Source: Blastobasis lacticolella (taxonomy: Eukaryota > Arthropoda > Insecta > Lepidoptera > Blastobasidae). From it: a stretch of 64,000 bases of DNA. This document shows positions 41,401 to 52,100 of the stretch, piece after piece. How positions within the stretch are numbered: position 1 is the first letter of the stretch; every line of letters begins with the position of its first letter. The notes beneath the pieces were generated by a model, which made no database searches, was not told the DNA's origin, and saw only the letters and a list, made by a program, of their open reading frames with translations. The position numbers and the translations under genes are program-made. The stretch spans positions 17,832,173-17,896,172 of the forward strand of contig LR990045.1 in NCBI GenBank assembly GCA_905147135.1, given 5' to 3'.

Positions 41401-44400
41401 GCTAGATAACTAATAAACTACTTATATACTTTTAAATACATACTTATTACACATAGAACACCCAGACCCGTAACAGAAATTAAAATTGATCATTTCAATT
41501 TCTGCCCGGCCGGGAATCGAACCCGGGACCTCTTGCGTGGCTGACCGTGCATGTTGACCACTGAACCACTCAGGTCGTCAACAACCATACCAGACAGAAA
41601 CAAAACATATATGAGTGAATGAATGTGACTGATTTTAGCAGGGGTAGCCAGACGAAAGAATTAATCTCTTGTTAATGGTCGATTAGCTAATTTTAGATTG
41701 ATTGGCCTTTCAGAAACCCACAGTGATTTAACAGCTTGTTAAATGTGACAGTCTGTTTGCCAATCAATGATTTGACAAGCGTTTCAGAAACCGGGTGTAA
41801 CTCATTCAGATTTTTCTGAACATCCTTCACTGTGATATTATGTATAAGTTCAACATCATCTTTACAATCACAGCCTCAAGACATCCACTGCTGGACATAG
41901 GCATTTTGGGGGTCTTGCTGCACCACGTCCGTAGGCTATACCCTAGAGTCCCTACACGTGACCCCCGGGTGGTGCGAAGAGTGCAGCCGAAATTGCTTGG
42001 TGGTAGGGCCTCGGCCCGCATGGCTAGCGACCACCCACGGAGATAAGTCTGCATGGCGCTAAGCAGCCCATGGGCTGTGTTCCACCAGAGTACTCCGTGA
42101 GCCATTCCCCCTCGTCCGAGTGCTGTAATGTTGGTACTCTGCAGGTCCCAGTTTTGTGTCAGACGTGTTAGGGGGTGGGCGTGACAGGTTGGCGCGGGGG
42201 CCAGGGAGACCCGATGAAACGGCTCGTCGCTGGCCGCCCGCCAGTTAGTAGGGGACCCGAACCTGGGCATCACTTTTAACCTCCGGCCCGGGAGGCTGTC
42301 CCGCCAACTGCGCGAAAAATCCTGGGGATGCCTGTCGTGCCGGGGTAGGAGACCGGAGTGGACCCGACAAGTATCTTCAGGGGGGATCGGGGGCCCTTCC
42401 GTCCCCCGTGCCAGCTTTTTACACAACCCATCCCTCAGCAGCGTCCTGTAGCAAAACATCTTTGCCCTGCCGGATACCAATGTTACAGCACTCCTTTTTT
42501 CACCCCTCTAATAATTCAAATGGCAAAACGTAAAAAAAAGAGTATGGTTTTTTCAGCGGCACCCTTTTCCACACTTCGAGTGGACTTTTGCAACATCAGG
42601 GGCCTCCACTCCAACCTGAACGCCGTACATCACCACCTTGAGACGGCGAAGCCCGCCTTACTCTTCCTGACTGAAACGCAGATATCACCTCCGGCCGACA
42701 CTTCGTATCTCCATTATCCTGGGTACAAGTTAGAGCACAGGTTTCTTCCTCGCGCTGGTGTGTGCTTATTCGTCAGAGGTGATATCTGCTGTCGGCGTCT
42801 TGCCATTGAACAAAGTGACGAATCTGTTTTGTGGGTGTGCGTGGAACAGGGAGGTTCTTCCCGTGTCTACGCATGCCTATACAACAACCGTCACGGCGTA
42901 GGTGAGACAAATCGGTTTTTCGAGCACGTTCAATGCGCTACCGACAAAGTTCTTGAGCGATGTCCTTCCGCTGAGTTGGTAGTCTTAGGAGACTTTAATG
43001 GTCACCACACTGAGTGGCTAGGGTCAAGCCGTCCTACCAACCCAGCCGGGAGATCCGCCCACGAATTTGCTCTGGCCAATGGTCTCACGCAACTGGTATT
43101 AGAACCCACCTACTTACCGGATGTTGTGGGCCGTGATCCTTCTTTGTTAGACCTTCTGCTGACCTCCCACCCAGACGGTTATCGGGTGTCCGTCGATGCT
43201 CCTCTTGGGACATCTGACCACTGCCTGGTCCGTTCTGAGGTGCCTCTTGCTATACCCGAACGGGCTCGCCCCAGTGGGTCACGCAAGGTATGGCACTATG
43301 GCTCAGCAGACTGGGATGGATTGCGAGAATTCTTCGCGTCGTACCCGTGGATACAGCTTTGCTTTTCCTCAAATGACACCAACACCTGTGCTGCCGCTGT
43401 AGCTGATGTCGTACTGCAGGGAATGGAATGTTTTATCCCATCCTCTGTAGTCCGCCTCGGCGGCAAGAGCCAGCCCTGGTACGACAGGCCTAGTGCTGAG
43501 GCAACTCGCCTCAAGCGGGATGCTTTTCGTGCCTGGACAATGGCTCGGGCCCACAAGGACCCTAACACCCACAATTTGAGGAAAAAGTATAATGCTGTAT
43601 CGAGGTCTACAAAGAGGATAATGGCTGAAGCAAAATTCAAGTTTATTGGAGGAATTGGGGAGAGACTAATCAGCTACCCATCTGGGAGTCGTGCTTTTTG
43701 GTCTCTCTCCAAAGCTGTTGAGGGGAACTTTTGTCGGACTTCTTTTCCACCTTTGCGCAAGCCGGATGACCTATTGGCCCACACGGCAAAGGAGAAAGCC
43801 GATCTCTTGGGTAATCTCTTTGCCAAAAACTCAAATCTGGATGATGGGGGAGCTGCACCGCCTACCATCTCGCGGTGTGAGGGCAGCATGCCCGAAGTTC
43901 GTTTCACCCAAAAAATTATAAGACGTGTGCTTCTCTCCCTAGACATCCGGAAGTCCAGTGGGCCTGACGGCATTCCGGCTATTGTTCTAAAAAAATGTGC
44001 TCCCGAGTTGTCTCCCGTGCTAATGCGCTTATTCGAGCTTTCCTATACCTCTGGAACGGTGCCGTCTTCGTGGAAGCTAGCCCTTGTGCATCCGATACCC
44101 AAGAAGGGTGATAATTCAGACCCATCAAATTACAGGCCTATAGCGGTAACCTCCTTGCTCTCTAAGGTGATGGAGCGGGTTATCAATATCCAGCTCCTCG
44201 GATACCTAGAGGACCACCAGCTGATTAGTGACCGTCAATATGGCTTTCGCCATGGTCGCTCAGCTGGTGACCTTCTGGTGTACCTAACGCACCGGTGGGC
44301 TGAGGCCGTCGAGAGCAAGGGGGAGGCTCTGGCTGTCAGTCTTGACATAGCCAAGGCATTTGATCGGGTCTGGCACAGGGCACTTCTATCAAAACTCCCG

Positions 44401-45981
44401 AAGTACGGTATCCCCGAGGGGCTCTGCAATTGGGTATCCAGCTTCCTGTCTGGACGGAGCATCCAAGTCGTTGTCGATGGATGCTGCTCCGATACCAAGA
44501 CTATAAATGCTGGAGTACCCCAAGGTTCAGTACTATCTCCAACGCTGTTTCTTCTGCATATCAATGATATGCTGAATATCCCCAGTATTATTGTTATGCG
44601 GATGACAGTACGGGAGATGTTAGTTATACTGGCCGAGCGAATGTCCCTCGTTCCGAGGTGTCGGAGAGCCGAATTAGACTTGTGTCGAATATCGAACATT
44701 CCTTGGAGCAAGTTGCTCAGTGGGGCAGACTAAACCTAGTCCAATTCAACCCCTTGAAGACACAGGTCTGCGCATTTTCCGCCAAAAAAGATCCCTTTGA
44801 CATAGTGCCGCAGTTTCAAGGAACACCCCTTTCCATCTCAAAAAGTATTGGGATCCTCGGTGTCGACATATCGGATAGCGTGCGATTCCGGAGTCACCTG
44901 GAAGGCAAGGCCAAACTAGCTTCGAAAAAGCTTGGAGTGCTTAACCGGTCCAAGCGATACTTCACCCCGGGGCAGCGCCTGCTGCTGTACAAGGCACAAG
45001 TGCGGCCACATATGGAGTATTGTTCCCATCTTTGGGCCGGCGAAACTGCCGACCTGCTTAATCCTCTAGACTCCGTACAGAGACGCGCTGTACGAATTGT
45101 CGATGATCCCATACTAACACGCATGTTGGAACCACTGGCAAACCGAAGGGACTTTGGCTCCCTGTGTGTGTTCTATCGGCTGTACAATGGGGAGTGTTCC
45201 GAGGAACTTTTCGATCTGGTGCCCACAGCACAATTCCGCCATCGCACCACCCGCCGTGGGCTTGGTACTCATCCTCACTACGTAGACCCTCTGTTGGTCA
45301 CGACGCGAAGGTTCGAAAGAACGTTTCTCGCTCGTACGATTCGGATGTGGAATGAGCTCCCAGCCACAGTGTTTCCTTTGGACTATGACATGGGATCGTT
45401 CAAGAGGTATATTAGAGGTCTCTTCAGAGGCGGGCAACGCATCAGTGACTCCCCTGGTGTTGCTGATGTCCATAGGCGGCGGTGACCACTTTCCATCAGG
45501 TGGCCCGCTTGCCTGTTTGTCAGCCGTATAACATAAAAAAAAAAAAAAAAAAAAAGGCTTTTCCCTACAACTTCCACACCGCTTGGCTCTGCACCTCTTG
45601 CATCGGTCGCCTCCCTGCGACTTTCAAAAGAGTGACGTGCTATTAAATTATTATCTCTACTTTTCCAGAATGCAGTCAGTAATCAATAACATTTATGAGT
45701 ACTTGAAACCAGGAGGTTTAGTAGTTTTCCGAGACTATGGCAAGTATGATTTGGCCCAATTGAGATTTAAAAAAGGGAGATGTATAGCTGATAACTTCTA
45801 CGCACGAGGAGACAACACAATGGTATATTTCTTCACACAAGAAGAGATTAAAAACCTTTTCAAAAATGCTGGTTTCTTAGAAGAGCAAAATTTAATAGAC
45901 CGCAGGCTTCAAGTGAATAGAGGGAAAATGTTGACCATGTACAGAGTTTGGATTCAGGGAAAATATAGAAAACCATTATAG
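38453..45981 (+). CDS. METTL2: tRNA N3-methylcytidine methyltransferase
   Basis: Coding exons 38453-38538, 38794-38946, 39388-39795 and 45669-45981 join to 319 codons with GT-AG borders (gtaccc, gtaagc, gtaagt donors; ccag, acag, ccag acceptors). METTL2 enzymes put a methyl group from SAM on C32 of cytosolic tRNA-Thr and tRNA-Arg; that role is from the family. Visible here: [16 protein letters not shown] (25-39), [18 protein letters not shown] (80-97), SAM motif [16 protein letters not shown] (130-145), [73 protein letters not shown] near the C-terminus. Length and order match METTL2. The linker after ELAP is shorter than in vertebrates. The last intron (5.9 kb) is filled with transposons. 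AATAAA at 46097. Confidence 0.93.
38532..38692 (+). CDS. METTL2 alternative first exon, presequence-like
   Basis: A second donor (GT at 38693, context gcttg|gtactt) lies downstream of the one at 38539 (gcgtg|gtaccc). Using it, the frame from ATG 38532 (or 38508) joins exon 2 in phase and gives a 344-aa protein from ATG 38532. The encoded end [22 protein letters not shown] parallels the standard [22 protein letters not shown], so the METTL-type motif is present twice. The new N-terminus [20 protein letters not shown] is Arg/Lys-rich with no acidic residue, as in mitochondrial presequences. Vertebrate METTL8, the mitochondrial m3C enzyme, has a similar presequence plus P.G.R.L.D..VF..N.WD. From the 38453 ATG, this longer exon would hit TAG at 38561, so the isoform needs a later start site or leaky scanning. 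Inference, not proof of use. Confidence 0.55.
38985..39185 (+). repeat. Family E repeat in METTL2 intron 2
   Basis: 'cagtccaccactcctcttgagcctccgccac', 'taacccccacgcttggcaagtgggttgg', 'tgcagtgttgaaaat', 'ctacggaggtcctaattg'. Diverged copy compared with 29325. Confidence 0.55.
40310..40910. repeat. GGACCT/GAACCA/GGTCCG tandem array
   Basis: About 600 bp of 6-bp words in changing order: ggacct, gaacca, ggtccg, gggcca, with the last part near-periodic at 36-60 bp. Translated, it reads Gly-Pro-Glu-Pro-like runs. The 63- and 89-codon frames across it are by-products of the repeat. The words contain many GGWCC palindromes. Confidence 0.8.
40925..41135 (+). pseudogene. RTE-clade 3'-end relic inside TIR element
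   Basis: Frames give [22 protein letters not shown] and 'GRPVFRSGP', the order seen at the C-terminus of RTE elements, followed by gatgatgatga. Confidence 0.55.
41325..41580 (-). mobile_element. SINE family B, full-length, inside TIR element
   Basis: Reverse-strand copy of 32683-32900, with tRNA-like head at 41506-41580 (tgcccggccgggaatcgaacccggg) and the complete body to 'gtggacaaattcacacacagcgccatctagcccc'. AGATGGCGC on the - strand at 41359-41367. Confidence 0.82.
41866..41907 (-). pseudogene. RTE 3' relic, split part 1
   Basis: 'cacagcctcaagacatccactgctggacatagg' is the reversed RTE terminus. The remainder resumes at 45556 after the Jockey-like insertion. Confidence 0.55.
41908..45555 (+). 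mobile_element. Jockey-like non-LTR retrotransposon in METTL2 intron 3
   Basis: GC-rich 5' segment of about 600 bp, one long endonuclease-RT frame, and a 21-nt poly(A) tail (45535-45555). Flanking 'aggcatttt' (41899) and 'aaggctttt' (45554) suggest an imperfect 9-bp target duplication. It lies inside an RTE 3' relic. No separate ORF1 was found, so it may be 5'-truncated or of a single-ORF type. A 150-bp 3' fragment of the same family lies at 25915. I group it with Jockey/CR1-type elements from protein style; the exact clade is not settled. Confidence 0.82.
42521..45485 (+). pseudogene. Jockey-like endonuclease/RT, frameshifted at YADD
   Basis: Part 1 runs from ATG 42521 ([17 protein letters not shown]) with endonuclease blocks [31 protein letters not shown] and TSDHCLV. 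RT blocks follow: [81 protein letters not shown]. The frame is lost at about 44575-44592. The catalytic CYADDSTGD (44592-44618) lies in the next frame, which continues open to 45485 with the C-terminal RT and '[43 protein letters not shown]'. One small indel therefore separates the catalytic box from the rest. Otherwise the copy is intact, so the damage looks recent. The - strand 217-codon frame at its 5' end is a shadow. Confidence 0.88.
45556..45625 (-). pseudogene. RTE 3' relic, split part 2
   Basis: 'gcttggctctgcacctcttgcatcggtcgcctccctgcgactttc' continues the RTE terminus broken at 41907; compare 25880-25910. Confidence 0.45.
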
Positions 45982-46096
45982 CATTAACATATTACATATA
46001 TTTCATTCCTGAAATTGCCACTTATACATCTAGTAGTAAGTATAACAAAGTGTATAAAACAAAAATTTACACAAGTATAAATTCTTTTCAGATTTA

Positions 46097-46102
46097 AATA
46101 AA
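46097..46102 (+). terminator. METTL2 polyadenylation signal
   Basis: Canonical AATAAA 116 bp after the METTL2 stop codon. Cleavage 10-30 nt later would fall at about 46112-46132, touching the 3' end of the convergent P450. Confidence 0.6.
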
Positions 46103-46131
46103 TGCCAAAATCTAAACAAACAATGAAATTC

Positions 46132-49100
46132 TTATTTTATGTCTTCGAATTGGAAATAATATGGCTTTTTAAATGTATTCACGATTCTTGTTACAATTTG
46201 TATAGGTGGCCCTTCCCAACTAACTTTACAATCTCTTATTAGCCTTTGTACAAACAATTCGATTTCCATCTCTGCTATGCGTCGGCCGATACAGCTTCTG
46301 ATTCCAAAGCCGAAGGGCTGAGTGACCATGGGGTGAACGTTTCCGTAATACAATGGGTCAGTTTTGTCTGCCAGCCATCTTTCAGGTATGAATTCTGTTG
46401 GTCTGGGATAATATTTCTCCTGTCTCGACAAGTACTCATTTGGTGCAACCACATCAACCTGTAAGCAATAAACAATTCTATTAGTTTTATTAACCAAAAA
46501 CACTATTCATTTGCTCGAGAAACGTTATCTTTTTGCCACTCGCGACGACATCATCATCATATCAACCGATAGACGCCCACTGCTGGGCATAGTCCTCCCC
46601 CAGAGATCTCCATAAAGGCCGGTCCTGTGCCTTCCGCATCCAGTTGGTACTTGCGATATTTGCCAGGTCGTCGGTCCATCATGTGGGGATACCGCTGCAT
46701 CTTTCGGTACGTGGTCACCACTGGATTATAGGATAATTATAATAGGTGAAATTTAACGCGTAGCTCCGCGCGGCGCTAGTGCGTTATCTATGTTGCAACC
46801 CGTTTTAACTAACCCCGCCGCCACAAACAGAGGTCTTGTACGTCCTTGATCTCAGCGCACTGGGTGTGTCCTCAGTGCTTTATCATTCCTAACATTTAAA
46901 AAATCACAAGTCTAAAACTATTTAATGGCCTATCTTTTTTTTCAACCTCTTCGTGTGACACACACGAAAACACAAAATGTCAATATACTCAGGACGGTTC
47001 CATTAAAATGAGGAGTTTTCCAATAGGTATCTAAAGCATTCCTAACCACTTACTAGATGGCGCCCCGACAATTTTGGTAATTGACAATCGCTTGAAATAG
47101 GTTCTGAGCAAACAGGATATAAACACTGGGTACGTTGTATTGGATAATATTGTATTTGTCAATAGTTTTCAACCATTTTAGAGGTTGTAATAATAATGGA
47201 ACATAGTGCTAACTTCTATAAATATTTATTTTTACACTTCGTTCAACCTTTAACAGTTATATTTATATTAATAAACATTTTATTTTTAAGTTTAGTATTA
47301 GTTAGCTGCATGAAATCACTGCCACCATCATACAGATTATAAAAAGATTACCAAAATTGTAGGAGCGCCATCTATTGTTGCTTTTTGAAACCAACTATCT
47401 ATACCTACTGGAAAACTCCTCATTGATTCAACATATTTGAAAATTTTTGATTATCTGTAGACTGTGTCGGAGGTGTATTTTCGACATCTGTCATCCTGTC
47501 AGCTATTCATAAGGGGATTTAAAATACTTACACCTGCTGGTATTTGGTATCCACCAACAGTATGCTCCTTTGAGGTTCTGCGCAAATTAGCCGTGACCAC
47601 CGGTCGTAACCTCAATGTCTCCTTCAGGCAAGCTTTCAAATACCGCCTGTTAGGTTCTCCCGAGCGTATCTCTTCTCGAAGTTTGTCTTGGATGCCTTGG
47701 TTCGTAGCCAGATCGTACAGAAGAGATGTCGTTGCAAACGCCACCTTGTAAAAATCAAGACCGGTTAAGCAGAATACGAAATTTTAACAGTTTAAAATCT
47801 TGAAACTCCATTATTTATGCATCCGTAACCTTTTGTTTTGTTTTTCAAAATGTAATACAATTTCAGTGAACTCACAGTGTCTATTCCAGCCAGCAACATT
47901 TCATTTGCCATCATGATAGCTACTTTCTCATCAATTGCAAGTAACTTCTCTATTATGCTCTTGTCCTCCTCGGGTACATCTTCAGTTCTCTCGTTAATCT
48001 TTTTTTGCGCCTCTTTGATGAACTTAGCGCTAACTCTGAAATTAGCGAGATTCTCTTAGTATCAAACAATAACAATATAATGTCATCGGATGCCAATCGA
48101 CACCCAAGACTGTTCTAGACTGTTCTGTTCTGACGGTAGTAAGAGGCACACCCAACGCGTGCCGAGCTCGTTGCAGTACCGAAGTTCGACTAGCCTCAAA
48201 GTACGAAACTCCCTTACTCTGCGTGTGTTGCTTAACTTTAGTTATTAATCTCGCAAGCACACTGCTACTAAACCTGGGCCGCTTGTTACAATACAAATCA
48301 TCAAATAGTTTGCTACTCACTCCCATTGCTTGTCGTAAGTGTCCATAAGTTTCTTGAAGTTTGGGGTTGAAATGTATCGCCAGGGGTGCGGAGCGAATTC
48401 CAATTTGAAGGATAAATCAATAACGTCCTTTGCGCACTTCATAAGCACTCTGCCGGGGTGGTCCTCATTCACGTCGTCATCTAAACATCCCACCCGCGAC
48501 CCGAGACCGATGTACGCTACGGCCTCTAAAGAATACTTTGTCATTTCCACGTCAAAATTATTCTGCAAATTCGTGCCATCTCTCGTGAGTCTTACTAATC
48601 TGGAACAAAATGTAATAAAACCTAATTAAATACAGCTTATCGGATAGGCAGGAAGTTATAAGTTAGTTGAAATCTGGCGAGAAAAGTAACTAATGGGAGA
48701 TTTTCCGAAAGTCGGTTAATAAGAAAAAATAGTATCCGCTAGATGACGTTGCTCCACCGGGCCTTCGCAGAGGCGTGACCGGGTCTCTGGAGTGGGCGAA
48801 ACAAGGGACCAATAGGAGACACCCCCTATATCACTATGTGCCGGTACCTTAACGTTTAAAGAGCTGGCACAGCTTAATCAGGAGCCAACCAAGGCGAGAC
48901 TCAGGTTTGGGAGAGGACATGCCCCAGCGTCGTCCATCCCGCTTGTTAAGTCCCTAACGCATGGACATGACCTGCCTTGGCCGACATGAACGTCTCTGAA
49001 CAGACTCTGGACCCAAGACGACCGAAGCATGGAAAACTTTTGTACGGCTACGGCTCGGAGAAGGTTTGCCTGTGTGGTGTCTCACTCAGGCAATGACACA

Positions 49101-52100
49101 TTTAATAGTTTGTCCTGCGTGTCCTACCATCTGCTCGGTCGAGGAATTGTGCGCAGCCACGGATAACGCTCTATCCGTGGCGGAATACTAGTCCTCGCAA
49201 ATTTAATCCGCAACGAGTCGACACGCCAAGAACAAAACTTATCCAAAATTTGTCATCATGAAAATGCTTATAATTTAATTAAACATTGTTTACCTTTCTA
49301 CGACTTGTTTCGCAATCTCATCAAGTGCAGGCTCGTAGAGCTTCACCAGTTTTGGTTTTAGAAACACGGGGTTCACTTTGGTGCGGAAGTGTCTCCAGTC
49401 TGGACCTTGTCTGCAATATTGTAAATAAGAATTATGCTTAGCTATTTATTTACTACTAAAAACAGCAAGTGCATAAAGGTCTGCCACTTAATGCCGTTAG
49501 CGATGTGAGCTTGACCAAGGTGTTCAGCTGGGGTATGAGACTGGTTGTAGCTTATATGATTTCTGCAGCTTTTATTGTACAGAAGGCCTACATCAACCTA
49601 CCCACCACTAGTTTATAAAGAGTTAGAATCGCTATGTGTCCACGTATAGTCAGCTGCAGAGATAACTGACCTCCTTACCGTACATTTAATGTAGGTATGC
49701 TAGATTAACTCTGCAGCTGACTGTATAAACCGGAGACGGCCCAAACTCTAAACAGGATAGGTTGAGGTAATTTTCTGTACCTACATGCAACTTAGATAAT
49801 GCTGGTGCTCTCGATAATGGTGTGACAAAAATTACAATACAACTTACGCAGTTGTTAGCCCATAAACGCCATCGAAGACCTCTTTTCTCAGTGTGGTCCT
49901 GTAGTATACAGATGTATCGAAACCCGGGCGCAGTGGTAGTACGTCTTCGGCTCTAAAGACCTATAGAAATTTAAAATGAAAATTGTTAGACAGTGCCGTG
50001 ACCGCCCCGTGACTGTAAACGAATCGGAAATTGTTAATGTGATTCCCAACACTAACAAACTACCTAATGCTTATTTAATGTAAAAAATGTAAAGGCAAAA
50101 CATGCCGCTTACTTCAGACCATCCCAAACATTCATATTTTATTCAGATTGTAAATTGCACCTGATCAAAGTGTTCCGGTTCGAAGAACATAATTATTGTT
50201 GCTCTTTGAAATATTCCTTCAAGCTTTACAATGGGTCCATAAAGCTTGTGAAGTTTCTCCGTCATTGCGAAAAAATTTTCAGGTGATCCAATTTTACCTG
50301 GAAATTAAAGGAAAATCAATTGGCCTCCCTCCATACCATACCTAATTGGCTACGCTCTTTAACACCGAGATAACGGGTGGGGCTAAAATGACAGTCGGTT
50401 TCATACGAACTCTAGTTTTTGACGTACTAAAGCAATATAGATTATAGGCAATGTTATTACTAAAAGGTTATAATATCTATCATTGCTTAAAGGGATCATT
50501 CTTTATATATAACTATTTAATAAGGTTGGTAGTGCCAAAACAGTGGCCGCAATGGCCTATTTATTTATTTATTTATTTCCATACAGTTTTATAGCAATAA
50601 AATTTAGTTTAATTGTAGAATTCTAAGTTGCAATGCCAATAACAAAACAGCGGTTTAAAATTTTGAATATCAAACCATCTAGCAGCAGAAAAGAAAAAGT
50701 TTTCATATACATAGGTAGATACATGCGCCCATATATTTGTCTTTCTCCCTCTGACTCTGTATGTGTGTTTGTGCATATATGTGTGTGTGTGTGTATGTGT
50801 GTGTGAGTGTGCGTTTGTTTGTGTGTAAGATCCTTCACTGCGACTGGAAAAACTGGAGAACACCATTCGAAAATTGCACACTATTGAGATGGAAAATATC
50901 GAGAGTACCGGAGACGTGCTTCTCGTACAGATCTATGACCCTATTAATAGGAGAACCTAAGGCATAACTGCTGCACGCACGACAGTGGTCGAGTAGCCGC
51001 GGCCAGCGGCCCCTGCGGCGCGCGCACAGCAAAACCCGTGACAATAATTGTGGACTATCAATTCCGCAATGAATGATGTCATATAGGAGTCTCAAGTCTG
51101 CCACCAGGCGCCTGTCATTCAATTACCAGATTTTGTGTGAACTTAGACCAGCTGTATAATCCGTGGTTATCGTGTGCGATATGATATTAAGTTTGTTAAC
51201 GAACGATTTCTGTATGGACTCTAATCTAACACGGTGGATAGCGTAGATCGGTGACCATACAGGGGATGTATACTCCAGTACACTCCTGACGTATGCAAAA
51301 TAATGAATTTTAAAAGCAGGCGCTGAGTTCAGAGGCTTAACTGCCCTGAAAATGAAGCCCAACATTCTTATCGCTTTCGCGACAATCGATTCATAGTGGG
51401 CACAGAAAGTTAACTTAGAATCTAGAATTATGCCGAGATCTTTAACCTGCTTAGTGCGTTCAATTTTGATATTGTTGAGCCTATATGAAGTAGGTATAAC
51501 GTTTCTTTTTCTCGCAAAGGATTGTCAAGCATTGTTCTACGTTTAGATTCAGACTGTTCTGCTCACAATATGACCCTGTCCAGATCTTCCTGTCGTACAT
51601 TTTATCGGCATATAGATCTTAGTGTCGTCAGAATACATGTCACACAATCAAATAAACAAATATTAAAAAGAAGAGGACCCAGATGGGAGCCCTGAGGTAC
51701 CCCGGAAGGAATAGGCGGTAAACGTGAGTGATAACACCCTACTCGAACAGCCTGGCTCCTGTTCCGAAGGTATGACTCGAACCAACGAAGAAGATCACCG
51801 TGTACACTGACCTGCTTCAGTTTATATAAAATGGTGCTATGGTTCAATCGATCAAAACATTTAGAGTAGTCGGTATACACGACGTCCACCTGATGGCCCT
51901 CATCCATAAAGCTGGCAATAGAGTCCACGAATTCCGTCAGGTTAGTTACAGTAGAACGCTTACGCATAAAGCCGTGTTGAGTGGGCGGAATACTACGCTC
52001 GTCTATCGGATAGACTTGGTATGTATGTATGTAGGTAATCTCTTTATTGCATCAATTTATAACATTACAGGAAATAAAAATACAGTTTATAATGCAAAGG

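Larger units (their letters stand above)
40041..41800. mobile_element. TIR element (1.76 kb) in METTL2 intron 3
   Basis: Perfect 27-bp terminal inverted repeats: ttacacccggtttctgaaac + gcttgtc at the left, and its complement at 41774-41800. Subterminal blocks are mirrored too: aacagcttgttaa, gggtttctgaaagg.ccaat. Ends read TA-CACCCGG, suiting a TA target duplication, although TTA/TAA is part of the inverted repeat. It carries no transposase. Inside are a GGACCT/GAACCA array, an RTE 3' relic and a family B SINE, so the host element has collected other repeats. Confidence 0.85.

Noticed and set aside
41827..42480. 217-codon - strand frame
   Set aside because: It is antisense to the 5' segment of the Jockey-like element and matches nothing.
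45583..45668. N-terminal part of the frame starting at 45583
   Set aside because: The real METTL2 exon begins at the ccag acceptor (45668/45669). The upstream [11 protein letters not shown] stretch is RTE relic and intron.
50609..50881. Thr/His-rich small protein
   Set aside because: It is the translation of a TG microsatellite inside a degenerate RT relic.
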